DNA from: Pseudeuparius sepicola
Taxonomy: Eukaryota; Arthropoda; Insecta; Coleoptera; Anthribidae
DNA: 64,000 nucleotides
Assembly: GCA_963920635.1 (NCBI GenBank)
Contig: OY987305.1
Coordinates: 2,242,001 to 2,306,000, forward strand
Direction: 5' to 3'
The position numbers were made by a program, and so were the translations under genes. Position 1 is the stretch's first letter. Each line of letters begins with the position of its first letter. Under the pieces are notes generated by a model. It was given only the letters and a program-made list of their open reading frames with translations. It had not been told where the DNA came from and ran no database searches. Of the stretch, positions 21,909-33,187 are shown one piece after another.

Positions 21909-22343
21909 GTTCATTACTTGTATAGTATGCCGCGTAAAATGATTTTATAGTTACTCTCCGAAAGTTTTCGCCGGCACAAAATAACGTTTGACGTTTGTTT
22001 AAAATAACTTTGGCCGACATCCCCCATCGTTTCCAGTTCCTCGGATAAGCCTGCACTAAATCAAAAACGCCGATTTAGCAGAACACAATAGTGGGTCGAG
22101 ACCCATCTATTATGCTCCCAAGATGTCTCTACACCGGAATTCCCAGAACTTGATAAAACGGCCCAAATGGTTATTTTTATTGCCCATTTAACCTTTTCCC
22201 GGGGCTATTTATTGGTTGTAATTATTTCGAAATGAGATTCATTTCGGAACCAGCTGACTTACCGGCAATGTATACCGAAGAAATAGCCGACTCCGGAGAA
22301 ATCCAAACGTAAATAAGCAGTTTTAAAGAACTTGGAAACTACC
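21909..22343. other. No gene seen
   Basis: Nothing recognised apart from a small GGGTCGAGACCC palindrome at about 22091. Confidence 0.4.

Positions 22344-22401
<58 letters not shown>
22344..22401. repeat. (AT)n microsatellite
   Basis: An uninterrupted AT dinucleotide run of about 55 bp. The 74-aa minus-strand frame ending in alternating Ile/Tyr is an artefact of it. Confidence 0.95.
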
Positions 22402-22402
<1 letters not shown>

Positions 22403-22761
22403 CGGTGCGAACAAAAAGCTTCGTAGCTTTCGGTGGCGTCGATATCGGTACTCGCCTTGAAATATAATAAGCGCAATATGGTAGATAGGTGTACGTTCAT
22501 AAATTCACCATAAACACACGAACAAATAAAACGGATGCCACTTTCAGGGAGTTCTGAATTCATGCCCTACTTTGCGGCCGCCCAACAAGAAATATCAGTG
22601 ACTCCGTGGCCCGATTCTTTGCAATATCATATTTTGTCGAAAAGTAGCTTAAGACTCTCCTCGATATTGAAGGAACCGTTGAGATACTTATTTCAAACAG
22701 GATATTACCTATTAAATGCAGATGTGCATTTATGCTATTAGAAATGTGCAGTAGTGTCAAT
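22402..22761. other. No gene seen
   Basis: No recognisable feature. Overlapping frames on both strands at 22535-22805 have no family resemblance. Confidence 0.4.
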
Positions 22762-23040
22762 GCAATTCTTAAGGTATAGTGAGGCAGCGGCTTCGTGTGC
22801 CTCAAGTGCGCTCACTTTTTGTTGTGGCAAATATTGATACTATTAAAAACCGCACAAATAAATAATAAATGCGTCAAATAACTTTTAAGATGTAGTGAGG
22901 CAACAGCTTCGCGTGCCTCAAGCGAGAGACAAGAACCTTCACTTTTTGTTGCGTATGACGTTTTGATGCAAATAGAGACCTCACAAAGGCGTCAGGTAAT
23001 CTTAAAGGTATGAGGCAGCAGCTTCCAATGCCTCAAGCGC
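22762..23040. repeat. ~116-bp tandem repeat with class-B GAGGC palindromes, three units
   Basis: Palindromes at 22780-22804, 22896-22920 and 23011-23035, spaced 116 and 115 bp. Each is 25 nt: TGAGGCA, a ~11-nt centre containing GCTTC, TGCCTCA. Each is preceded by a CTTAAGGTATAG-like block and followed by CAAG-GC, and the first two by CACTTTTTGTTG. The arms are the same as in the 41- and 28-bp arrays; the centre is longer. Confidence 0.85.
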
Positions 23041-24410
23041 AGTTTTTGCCTTGAACCGGCCTGTACAGCCGCAAGGATCGTCGAAAGCTCGAGTAGATGA
23101 TACAATTTGTATATGTCATCCCCCTTATAATGAATAAAGTTTCACCCCGACTTCTGTTATTATCCGTTTTGGCGTGCTACACGGCTCATGTCCGATTTAA
23201 TAAATTTCACTATTGTTTCAGATATGGGCACGATGTTTCTTTTCCTTAATACTCTAAAAAGCTCGCGCGCCATATGGGGCCCGAGTTTTTTCTGCTTTAT
23301 ACGATGTTCCGGATTACCAGCGAGGCCCGCATCATCTCGCGATACATTATTGTCAGAAATATGAAGGAATTTAGAATATGATGAGTGTTTTAGCGAGAAA
23401 CTTTGCCGATATTGCGGAAACAGCCATTGATCTAGATAAAACGTACACTCTCCGATATTTGAGGCGGGCGAAGCTGACGCCTCAGTGCATTAACAACTGC
23501 AGTACTAGAGAGAAAAACGTTTCGTTGGTTAGTTAGACTGGTTTAGGTTAGTTTTGCTAATGTGGGGCATAATTTTGATTGCGACTAACCCAACTGAAAT
23601 TATGTTTTCCAAATTATAATTTTGAGTTCGTCCCCCATTTTTCCAATCACGTCTTTGTCGCGTTTAATTTCATATTGATGCCAAATCGGGGGCAGTCCGC
23701 TTCCCGAATTAGATTTATATCGTCGAAATTGCGTTTTTTCTGTCAATTAATAATATGAAATTGGAGTTTTGTCACAAATTAAAATATATTGTGAACCCGG
23801 CGCGCATCCATATTTCATATAAAACGCATGAAAAACCGTTTCGAATATACTCGTAATTTCGCAATTATTACTAAATTTTATAAAAACTCAATTTATCGCC
23901 TCGTGAAATTATCTAAACTAAGGTTAGATTCATCAGAACTGGGTTAAATGGCCTTGTCACTATGAACTTAGCCTGACGTTTTTTGCAAGCGGAGCTTCAC
24001 GTACATTTGTGGCCATTACGAAATTTTCTTCGGTCGAGACGGCTTCTCTCGTACTCCGTTTAATGAAGAAACCAATGTAAGCATTTTCCGTTCTTTTTCT
24101 TAATCTCGTTTCCCCTAAAATGATTAGTAGCGCTGCAGAGGCAGCCTCTAGAGCCAGCCCAGCCGTCGCGTCGTCTGAATTCGAATAGAAAACGCAGGGA
24201 CTTAAGTTGCCTGTTCAGGAATTTACAAAGCAATATGCAAATGCCCGGCGCAATTGTCTCTGACGCAACGAAAAGTGCATAAATCTCGAAAATTGCATAA
24301 TACAGAACGCGTGTACGGATGTGGGTGGTTCCGTTGGTTCGGAATCAATACGCAGTGGACATGTAGCCACACACGCTTCGTTCGTTTTGATTTGTTAGCT
24401 TTGCGATATT
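23041..24410. other. No gene seen; one class-B GAGGC palindrome
   Basis: TGAGGCGGGCGAAGCTGACG followed by CCTCA at 23460-23484 is the same class as the 116-bp array but with the centre inverted (GAAGCT instead of AGCTTC). Otherwise unremarkable AT-rich DNA. Confidence 0.45.
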
Positions 24411-24414
24411 CAAA

Positions 24415-24516
24415 AACAAGATTCGCGCGCGAAATACAATGTCCATTTCGAATTTCCCGCCATTTAAAACAAGATTTGCGCGCGAAATACGCTCTATTTC
24501 GAATTTCCCGCCATTT
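24415..24516. repeat. 53-bp tandem duplication
   Basis: AACAAGATTCGCGCGCGAAA... and AACAAGATTTGCGCGCGAAA... each followed by ATTTCGAATTTCCCGCCATTT. Both units contain the self-complementary GCGCGCGAAA/TTTCGAA words. The 92-aa frame across it is not credible. Confidence 0.8.
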
Positions 24517-25863
24517 TCCGCTTCCGCTGTAGATCTCTCATAGCTTATCTACTTGTTCATTTCTTCTGTTCCGCCTAGGCACAATATTTAATGGTTAAAC
24601 AGAACAGTATTGAACTGCTTTTATCTGAATCCATTTCCAAAAAACGGAAAACGCTTCTTACGCCAAAGATAAGCACTTGCTTATTTACGTGTACCTACAT
24701 GGTGCCGGTTGATAGGGTATTGGCTTTCCACTACCGCCTTGATGGAGATAGATGGGTTATTGTTGAATATACAAACACCTACGGACCAGAGCGCGTTCGG
24801 TAGTCTCAGGAAATTGAAAAATGCCAGACTTATCGGATTTAGTCTCTGGTAATCTCGAGCGCTCTTATTTAATCTTCCTTCTGGCGTTCAAATGGTCTTT
24901 AGCAATAATCACTGTAGTAGCCAAAACGCCGCTCGCACAATTCAAACTGAAATGGTAGTTATATAAAATAATTTAGTAGGCATTTGACGGTGAGATGTAA
25001 ACCGTGTGTAAAATCAATATCCAGCAAAATGTGATGTGGCCAAAGGAAAAAGTTCACTACTTTTTGAATCAAACAGGGAGCCCGTTATTATTTTACAATA
25101 AGAAAATAATTGCCGGGTTGTTTTCTTGATTGCTTTCGCTTTTCTTCCGTTTTTGTTGAGTGACCCTTCGGCTTTACGAACGCACAGACAGTACCGTATC
25201 TAGAAAAATTATCGTTTATACAACAAAAAAACAGTCATCCTTTACAAGGTTATTCACATATTCACATTCACATTTTTTTTTGAAAAACGCAAAAAGAGGT
25301 CAATTTTGTTTGGCAGGGGGACATCTTTTGGCATAAAATTGATAGATCAATCTGCAACCCCCTGAGGGGGGGTTGAAACCCCTTCAAAAAATTTAAATGG
25401 GAAGGGTGTTCATGTCGCACACCTTTGAAACGTCTCTCAATTCTCTATAATACACCTGCATCAGATTTTCGAAAATCGATCGACTTTTCAAAAAGACACA
25501 CCGTGTAAAATGCAAAACATTCATTTTAAATTATTGCCTGGTATTGTTAAACAATTAAGCCGAAAGTGGTGGTCGGGGGCCGTAAGTGATAGAAAGCATG
25601 TTCAGCAACATTATACCTACTAAATTCTTCGATCCTTTTTTTAATCGAATGAGTTAAAAAAATAACAAAAATCTGACAGTCAGTTTATAAAGAAGTTTTC
25701 CTTTTTTTATCACTTATAATAAACAAGTCATTTTAATAATAAACTTGGCATTATTTGAATCATTTGGCTGTCAACTTTGCACTTTAGTATCTATCAATAT
25801 TTTGAAAAATGATATTTTCATTTCAAGAATTGACTGACATGCAATCTTGCTATGGACTTGCCA
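24517..25863. other. No gene seen
   Basis: AT-rich. At 25355-25375 there is a 21-nt palindrome, an inverted pair CAACCCCC/GGGGGTTG around a short TGA-G centre, followed by repeats of the same G/C words. It probably belongs to a decayed transposon, because the next few hundred bases read into the foldback at 25864. Confidence 0.4.
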
Positions 25864-26645
25864 ATGGCCATTTTTTGAGCTTTCCAAAGATATAACACTC
25901 GGCATAGTTATTACAAAAAATAAAATAGCTAGCTAATTTTCAGATTTTTTTTAAACTTTCACATAGTCAGCCATGGAATATTTTCATAATTACGTTCTAT
26001 TTTATAATTAGACATACTTCAAACTTTCTAATATTTTGTTTTTAGCTGGTAACAAAATAAAACAAAAATTATCATGATGGAGCTCCACCACATAATTATT
26101 TGCCCGTAAGAAATTAGCTAGATCAGCTCTATCCAAACAGTTGGATAGGGAGAAATAGACTTATTTCCTGGCAGCCCCGATCCCTGTTTTAGATTTCTTT
26201 TGGTGGGGAACAGTACAAAATAAAGTATGAGACAATTGTTGAATTAAGAGCAGCTGTTTTAGAAGCAATTGCCAGTATTGACAGGCGCTCTCTAAGAAAG
26301 GCGACAAATTCAGTTTTAAAAAGATGCAATATTTGCATAAAAAATAATTGTTTGGAAATCTTTTTTTATTTTAAAAGGTGACCTTTTAAAATAATAATAA
26401 TTTGAATTTGAGTTTTTTAATTTTTGTTTTATTTTCTTACATTTTGTTACCAGCTATAAACAAAATATTAGAAAGTTTGAAGTATGTCTAATAATAAAAT
26501 AGAACGTAATTATGAAAATATTCCATGACTGACTATGTGAAAATTTAAAAAATCAGAAAATTAGCCATAGCTCTTTTATTTTTTATAATAACTATGTTGA
26601 GTATTATATCTTTGGAAAGCTCAAAAAAAATGCCGATTTTATAAG
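25864..26645. mobile_element. Foldback enclosing transposase 3' end
   Basis: Arms of about 210-230 bp (25864-26073 and 26417-26645) are inverted copies: TTGAGCTTTCCAAAGATATA, CACATAGTCAG-CATGGAATA and AACTTTCTAATATTTTGTTT recur in inverse order. The loop (26074-26416) contains the C-terminal part of a mariner/Tc1-type transposase. Outer ends were not defined with certainty. Confidence 0.75.
26165..26350 (+). pseudogene. Mariner/Tc1-type transposase, C-terminal remnant
   Basis: After small frame repairs the first part (26170-26228) reads VLDFF-WGTVQNKV, matching the 'P-LDFFLWG' block that holds the third catalytic Asp in DD-D transposases of this superfamily. From 26229 one frame gives ETIVELRAAVLEAIASIDRR and then SLRKATNSVLKRCNICIKN, the usual C-terminal helices. 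Everything upstream is absent, so this is a relic enclosed in a foldback. Confidence 0.65.
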
Positions 26646-27028
26646 GCCACAGCCAACTATGATTTACGTTTAAAAAACACAAGTATATGTCATATCTCAA
26701 AAATCACAAACAACATAAAAAATTATCTACAGATTATCTTATTAAGCCCAAAATTATCTACAATTTTTATCTCTACAGTTTTTCTGTATAATCAGAAATA
26801 ACGGAGCTACAGAGATCTGATGAAATAGCAAAAATCACTCTTTTCAAAATATCTAGCGAGCCATTAACTTTTTTAAAAATCCAAAAGGGGCATTAGATTG
26901 AGCATTCAAAACTGCAATTCTTTCCCCATTTAACCTTTGTTCTAGCTCTGCTAGTTTCCGAGATCCCCATAGTGGGCATCGAAAAAAACTCACCCTGTAT
27001 ATGCATAGATTTCGAAAATCGAGAAATA
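26646..27028. other. AT-rich DNA with a MITE right end
   Basis: Ends CTCACCCTGTA at 26991-26999, a mariner-type right terminus whose left partner I could not place. The aattctttccccatttaacc block at 26917 recurs at 53610 (inverted) and 57555, so this is a fragment of the repeat described there. Confidence 0.45.
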
Positions 27029-27030
27029 TA

Positions 27031-27199
27031 CAGGGTGTTCCATCTAAAAAAACATATGTTTGGACTATATCTCCAAAACGAGATATTCGTTTGGTTTTCT
27101 GAAATCGCAAGAAAATTTTATACAATTTTTATATTTATTTTTTTCCAAAATTAAAAACAAGAAAGTTAAGGGGTTTAGAATGATATATGAGCAACCCTG
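27031..27199. mobile_element. TA-flanked MITE, 169 bp
   Basis: Ends CAGGGTGTTCCATC and ...GAGCAACCCTG, TA at 27029-27030 and 27200-27201. Same family as 465-638. The left end is shared with the short element at 54833. Confidence 0.7.
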
Positions 27200-27201
27200 T
27201 A

Positions 27202-28289
27202 CATAAAGTAAGGACTACTTCGTTTTCTCGCAAACGATTTTTTTGTAATCGCATTTTCTTTTTGGCGATCTTCCCAAGTCCGTCCCTGTACGTGTGTTCT
27301 GCCGAGCCGGTGCAAAACCATTTTTTTAATCCCAATAAGCCGAATAAAATGCCAAATCGTATCGTCGACCCTCAGTTATTTGAAATAGAATTTCCTTCGG
27401 GAGGTCAACTTAGACGTTATTGTTTTTTTTTTATTATTCGGACGGAGACGTGGTCAATTCTCGTAGCTGCGGTGATGCGCAGCTGAAAAACTAATTTATC
27501 CGTTTCGGAATTTTAGCCATAACACGAAAGATCGATATGACGTTATTGATTTACGAGCCAAGGATAATGACACACGATTCTGTACATTTATTAGCATTAT
27601 CTGGATGAAAATCGAACCATAAATACTTATTCGATCATACCCTATTGTTGGTTAATTAAGCACTATCACCAATTTATCTTTATCGCCCTTTTTAGTAATG
27701 AAAGGGTTGTGTGTACCCTGTAGTTAGTAATAATTGGGAAATAATAATAATTTAACTTAAAATTTACTTAGGGTAAACTGCTATACACAACCTTAAACGA
27801 AACTATTGTTTACGTGCTTCCGAGTTATTTAAAAGTAAACAGCAAAGTTTAACTAGAACAAAAAGCCTCTCATGACAACTCTGTTGCACTGCTTTTGTTA
27901 AACCCATTTTCTTGGAGATTCATTTACATATCACATACCGTTTTCTCCTAAAAGCATTCTCATCTGATCTCGATTTTAGTTAAAATCGTTTAGTGAAATG
28001 GAAATGTATATATTATTACGATAGAAGCAGAACTAAAAAACGGCATCGCGTCTTGATTTTAGAACGCCAATTCAGTGTAAAGTATTGTAATTACAACTCG
28101 TAAAATGATTAAGTTATCACGTCAAAACTAATTTCCGCACATAGTTTCTAAAATAATAAGAAACACAGCTTTCGTTCTGATTTTCTTCGGTAAAATTGTG
28201 ATTAGCTGCACGATTTTGATGTGTGTGGGAAGTGTCTTTACACACGTGTGGGATATATCCTCATGGTGGCATCACTATTCCACGGCATG
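27202..28289. other. No gene seen
   Basis: AT-rich. No exon, RNA gene or repeat recognised. Confidence 0.4.
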
Positions 28290-29629
28290 CTATGATTTTT
28301 TCGATGCGATTTTTTGAAAAATGCTATTAGAGATTTCTTTATCGGAAATCTGGCAACGTAGCTTTATTTGGCACCCCCTAAAACCCCAATGTCAAAAGTT
28401 TTATCAATTTACTTGGCCGACTAACATTTCTACAGGGCCTAAACTTGAGAAAATTGTTTTTTATTTTCAGTTAGAAATCAGGAATGCTTTGGAAATGTCT
28501 GAAAATCGGGTAAACTAGACTAAACATTCCGAAAATGTCCCATTAAAACAGATATAGAACACCATCGTACCGTTTTAAATTAATACCAAAATTTACGTTG
28601 ATTAAAGTAGGTACCAATTAATTTTATTGGACAGTGATTGGTTGATAAGCAAGTACCTATTTACCAGAGTATGCATTTTTTTTCTTTACAATTCGCGCGA
28701 CAAGCTTTTCAATTTGCAAAAACTTGTCGCAATTTGGAATTGAATTATCTTAACGAAACCTAAATTTATTTTATTCGTTTTAGTACATGGCTTAAATAAA
28801 AGCTTGTTTTTAAAAAGGTTTTTTTATTTTCAATTTTATTTTGTGCTTTTTAGTAGGTATCTATTTGATTTCCATGTCAGGAGGGTAGTAAAGAAATTTT
28901 ATTACGCCATCTTGGGGTGGCCGCCATATTGAATTTAGTGTGATGTCATTAACTTTTTCGTTTTCGACTCTTCAAGCCCTTTCATTTGATACCCATATTA
29001 AATTTAGTGTGATGTCACTAACTCTATCGTTTTCTACTCTTCAAGCCCTTTCAGTTGATACCCATATTAAGGGGGGTTGACAAAAAATACATCATCCGCC
29101 ATCTTGGAGCGGCGGCCATTTTGAAAGTATTACAATATTGAGTATTACATATTGTATTGTCACCGGAACTAAAAGTGTATGCAAAATTTCAGCTCAATCG
29201 GATGTCAGGAAGTGGTTCTAATTCAGCTTGAAAGATTCGACCTACACTAACAGGTGAAGTTAAATAAAAGCTTGTATGTAATACGTGTGATCTGTAAAGA
29301 ATATTTACGCCATATTATTTAAGTATTATTTTAAAACGGTACGATGGTATTTGTTTTCCGTATTCTTTATTAGTGGGACATTTTTAGGATGTTTCGATAA
29401 AGTTTATAAAATTTTCAACCATGTCCAAAGCATTTTTTATTTTTAATAAAATAAAATAAAAAACAATTTTCCCAATAGTTATAAGGCCCTATAGAAATGT
29501 TAGTTAGCGAAGTACATTCATAAAACTTGGGATATTTGGGTTTCAGGGAGTGCTGATTAAAGCTACGTTGTCAGATTTTCTATAAAAAAAACCGCGAATA
29601 ACATTTTTAACATATCGTATCGAAAAAAT
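28290..29629. mobile_element. Foldback with ~300-bp arms around a composite repeat
   Basis: Left arm 28290-28595 and right arm 29328-29629 are diverged inverted copies (GGCAACGTAGCTTTATTTGG vs CCA-GATTAAAGCTACGTTG; CCATCGTACCGTTTTAAA vs TTTTAAAACGGTACGATGG). The spacer 28606-29280 carries the repeat shared with 1.1-1.4 kb and 10.2 kb. The 65-aa frame at 28321 is arm sequence. Terminal TA and CAGGGTG-type ends were not found, so the family is uncertain. Confidence 0.7.
28606..29280. repeat. Composite repeat with 70-bp tandem duplication
   Basis: 28606-28806 matches the two half-blocks at 1079-1410 and ends AAATAAAAGCTTGT. Then 28934-29075 is a 70-72 bp tandem duplication (TTAGTGTGATGTCA ... 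TTTGATACCCATATTA twice), followed by the inverted 10.2-kb block, and finally a second AAATAAAAGCTTGT at 29266-29279. The repeated boundary suggests a defined element 28807-29279. Confidence 0.6.
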
Positions 29630-29664
29630 CATACCTAAAAAATGTGGCATATTTAAGCAATATT

Positions 29665-29930
29665 TTTAAAAGATGAAACGATGTTCCTTGCTGTTTTCTT
29701 TATTAATACGACATTTTGGGCAGTTTTGAATAAGTTTGCTAGATTTTAAGATATTTCCAAAGCATTCCTGATTTTTAATTGAAAATAAAAAATAAATTTT
29801 CCCAACTTAAGACCCTGTAGAAATGTTAGTCAACGATATAAATTAATGAAACTTAGGACATTGGGGTTTCAGGGGATGATGAATAAAGCTACGTTGCCAG
29901 ATTTCATGACCCAGCTCACCGCTTTTTAAT
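29665..29930. repeat. Third copy of the foldback arm
   Basis: 29665-29930 repeats the right arm of the preceding foldback in the same orientation (CCAAAGCATTCCTGATTTTT; CCCTGTAGAAATGTTAGTCA; GGGGTTTCAGGG-ATGATGAA; AAGCTACGTTGCCAGATTTC). Confidence 0.75.
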
Positions 29931-30984
29931 GACCTATCTTTTTCATAGATGTTGTTTGAAATGTTGTCCTCCATTCCTAATACAAGCTGAAACTCTTCGC
30001 TGCATATATTCTTTTGTTTTAGCTAATGTATCGTGGCTTTTTTTATTTCAACAGCAGCGGCTTCTACGCGAAACTCAAGGAAACGTCGTCATATTTTTGG
30101 TGGATTAAAAGAAATGTCTTTCAAAAATAAACTTCATAGGTGTGCTTTTCAAAGTTACACCCTGTATAGTGGTCTCTAACGAGAATATTTCCCTGTAAAA
30201 AAAGTTTTAGCAAAGGTAAATTTGGCAAATGGTCACAGGAGCGGCGTATTATAACTACCTACTAAAAGGAGTAGGGATAATAATAATTTCATTTTCCTTT
30301 CAAACTGCGAGGAAAACACCGTCCTTTTGTCAGTACCGTGAAGACCGGTCGCCAAAATCAGATCCCATTTAAATGTGGCGAAACAAACTTTTAATGAAAA
30401 GCTAAACCGGCGGGCACAGCCCAGAAAATCTGTAAGACAGCCGAAGCCATTGTCTCATTTATCTCGTGGCGTCCTTCATTTCCGTTCGGTGGCGAACCCT
30501 TCCAGCCTCTTACATTAGTTTTAACCCACTTTTCCCAATCGATAATCTCTTTATTGAGTGGAATCAATCCAGGCCTCCGATGCAAAATAAGGGTCCGGTC
30601 ACGTCGGAATGACCCGCCCTAAAACTCATCAGGGATGAATATCATCGAGGATATACCACTAGAACGATACAACTAGACGGCAGCTTAGATCTTGGTGGTC
30701 AAAGTCTCTACAGCTATACAGGAACAATAATCCAAAGGTACACGGTGGCCCACATATCATGTCCTATTCCCTTATCTTGGGAATTTGGGGAGTTACGTTC
30801 AAAAGTTGTTTGTAATCGAGGGAACTTTCTATTTTTATGTTTTGGTATATTCAAGGTTACGTTTTTTAAACGAAATGGCCCTCCTTTTTATTTACTCTGT
30901 TACTCACATTTAAGAGATAATTTGATCTAGTAAATTGTAAATTAATTAAAAATTAAGGGGAATTCGATGATTTTGTATATATTT
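29931..30984. other. No gene seen
   Basis: No recognisable feature. A 'caccctgtatag' at about 30170 is another mariner-type right end without an identifiable left end. Confidence 0.4.
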
Positions 30985-31303
30985 TGCAAAATAACAAAAT
31001 AATTTTTTACCTACACGATCAATATAGAACCTTCAAGTAGTATTTCAGAATATTTAGTTTTTTGAAATAACTTCTATTTATATCAGAAATGAAAGGGATT
31101 TTCTCGATTTTACAACTTACACATGCCATTTAACCATTATAGGATTCCTTTTTTAATTTTGATTCCAACGATATACAGGGTGAGTCACATCTAAAGGCAG
31201 AGCCGAAAACACAAGGTAGAATTCGCTAAAATAAGCACATATGCTTGATAAACATTGGCTCAAAAACGCTTGGTTCTCCATATACAGCGTGTACACGAAA
31301 ACC

Positions 31304-32190
31304 ATTTAGCGATTTTTTTATTTAAAATCTAACCCCAAGCGTTAATCAGAACATCCCAAAACCCTTATTTACCAAATTTGAACAAAAAATATACAGGGAG
31401 TTTCATTTTGCAGTGTCAAAGTTGAGCAAAATGGGAATTTTAAAGGCATCTGCCAAGTCAAGTGTGCCATGGAATCCCCTCAAAACTGTTGAGTGGTCAA
31501 CAGGAGCACTCAAGCTGTTGGTATGCAAAGGTCCAATACAAAATATACAGAGTGTTCTTATCTGTGCCATCTCAAATTACTGAATTTTTGGAACTTTATA
31601 TGGGTCAAAAATCGAGTATATCAAAACCACTCTACATACTATAAACGATCTAAATCTAAAAAATACAGAAGCCTGCCAGTCAGTAAGTCCATATCAGTTA
31701 AGGTGGCTGGTGTACCACAACAGGAGACGCACAGAAAATGTATCATCTTAGACAGTGAGTTTGTTGAGAAAGGTCCAATAATTTAAATTGTTTTTATTTG
31801 TTAGTTGGCACTTTGTAAAGAAATACATTACTTTTGTGTTTATCAATATTTTTTCAATGATTCCAGAGCACTCTTGATCCGTATAAGTTTCATAAAATTT
31901 CAGAATTTTGAGATGGCACAGAGAACAATACCCGGTATATTTTTGTAGTAAATCTGTTCACACCAACATCTTGAGTGGTCCTGTTGACCATGCAACTGTT
32001 TTGAAGGGATTCCATGGCACACTTGACTCGCCAAGATGTCTTTAAAATTCCTATTTTGCTCAAATTTGACACCCTACAGAATGGAACTCCCTGTATACTT
32101 TTTGTTCGAATTTGGTATATGAGGGTTTTGAGGTGATCTGATTAACGCTGTGGAGTCAGATTTTAAATAAAAAAATCGCTAAATGGTTTT
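31304..32190. mobile_element. Palindromic element P3, ends decayed
   Basis: Arms about 31304-31590 and 31890-32190 (ACCATTTAGCGATTTTTTTA ... GTGCCATGGAATCCC and inverse) enclose a ~300-bp loop. The same arms and loop form the complete element at 40919-42162, in opposite orientation. The outermost ~380 bp of each arm of that copy are absent here. Confidence 0.8.
31640..31786 (+). other. Conserved loop of P3, frame of unknown function
   Basis: Between the palindrome arms, the plus strand reads SKKYRSLPVSKSISVKVAGV, then PQQETHRKCIILDSEFVEKG, then PII and a stop at about 31784. The homologous loop at about 41510-41635 (minus strand) keeps the frame and most residues (VAGVPQQETPRKCIILESDF) but has a stop after SKSV. 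I do not recognise the protein. It could be the 3' end of a captured gene or of a lost transposase. About 100 bp of 3' sequence after the stop is also conserved. Confidence 0.45.
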
Positions 32191-32384
32191 TGTGAAAATC
32201 GGGGGTATAAAAAATTGCAGCCGGCCCTGCATTTGAATTTTGAAAATGGCAGGAAGGTCAAAAGAAGCAATTTTTTAAGGCCTTTCAAACAAAGAAAGGT
32301 TGAGGTGATTATCTCCAAAAATGAAGATTTTACGGATTTGTACAGTTTTAAAGTTGGACACCCTGTATATGTAAGCTGTATCGA

Positions 32385-32579
32385 AGATTAAGATCGACAG
32401 GAAGTGTGATTAGCAAGAGAAAAGTTGGGTTTAGAATAATTAGTGAGGACGAGAAAGAACGAATTTTAAATTATTTCAAAAGAAATAACGAAAAATCACA
32501 GAGAGATGCAGCCAGAGATTTATTTAAACTGTATGGAGCTTCTCTGATAAATACCTCGGAAACTGTTGGAGATAAATAG
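32385..32579 (+). pseudogene. Mariner-type transposase, N-terminal HTH remnant
   Basis: A single 64-codon frame: RSTGSVISKRKVGFRIISED followed by EKERILNYFKRNNEKSQRDA and ARDL, then a stop at 32577. The 'R-TGSV' linker and 'SQRDAARDL' recognition-helix region are typical of the DNA-binding half of insect Tc1/mariner relatives. No start codon or catalytic half is present. Confidence 0.65.
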
Positions 32580-32706
32580 GTCAAATTATATATCGTTGGA
32601 ATCAAAATTAAAAAAGGAATCCTAATGGTTAAATTAAATATTCAGGAATACTACTTGAAGATTCTCTAATGGTTGTGTAGGTAAAAAATTTTTTTTTATT
32701 TTGCAA

Positions 32707-33187
32707 AAAAGTTTTTTCGCGATAATTTTTTACCGACCCCTGCATACAAATACTACAATTTCATTTTTTGAATGGCGATTTTGTGTTAACCGGTCTCCTA
32801 GCAACACGCTTTTTCCGTTTATTGGATGGGCCATCCTGTACTCCATCAAAAATTCCAGATTTGTTCGTAGCATCACAGAATTTTTAATGATTTGACCATT
32901 TGGATATCGAATAAAATAAAACTGGAATAACGCCCTGTAAAACCGTCGTTCCGAAGAAGGAGAGGACGGCAGGTGGCACAAATGGGTAAATTTTAAAAGG
33001 GGACATCAACTGGCTGTTCTCTGGCAGTAGGGGTGACATAATACAATAATTTAGCTAAATAAAAAGTTTTGCTGACGCCACCCTCGCCGTGCTGGAGATT
33101 TATCATCATCTATTTAATTTTTTATGCACACGCCCCATGCCTTTAACCTGTACAATATAAAAAAAATTAACAAAAAATTAAAACCTA
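32707..33187. other. No gene seen
   Basis: AT-rich with no recognised feature. Confidence 0.4.

Larger units (their letters stand above)
30985..32706. mobile_element. Nested composite of palindromic elements
   Basis: Outer arms 30985-31172 and 32583-32706 are inverted copies (TTTTTTACCTACACGATCAA / GTGTAGGTAAAAAATTTTTT and AGGATTCCTTTTTTAATTTT / inverse); the left arm has about 65 bp extra. Inside are a TACAGGGTGAGTC end at 31176, the palindrome at 31304-32190, a CACCCTGTA end at 32361-32369 and a transposase HTH fragment. The order suggests insertions of one family into another, the outer one still holding part of its transposase. Confidence 0.65.
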
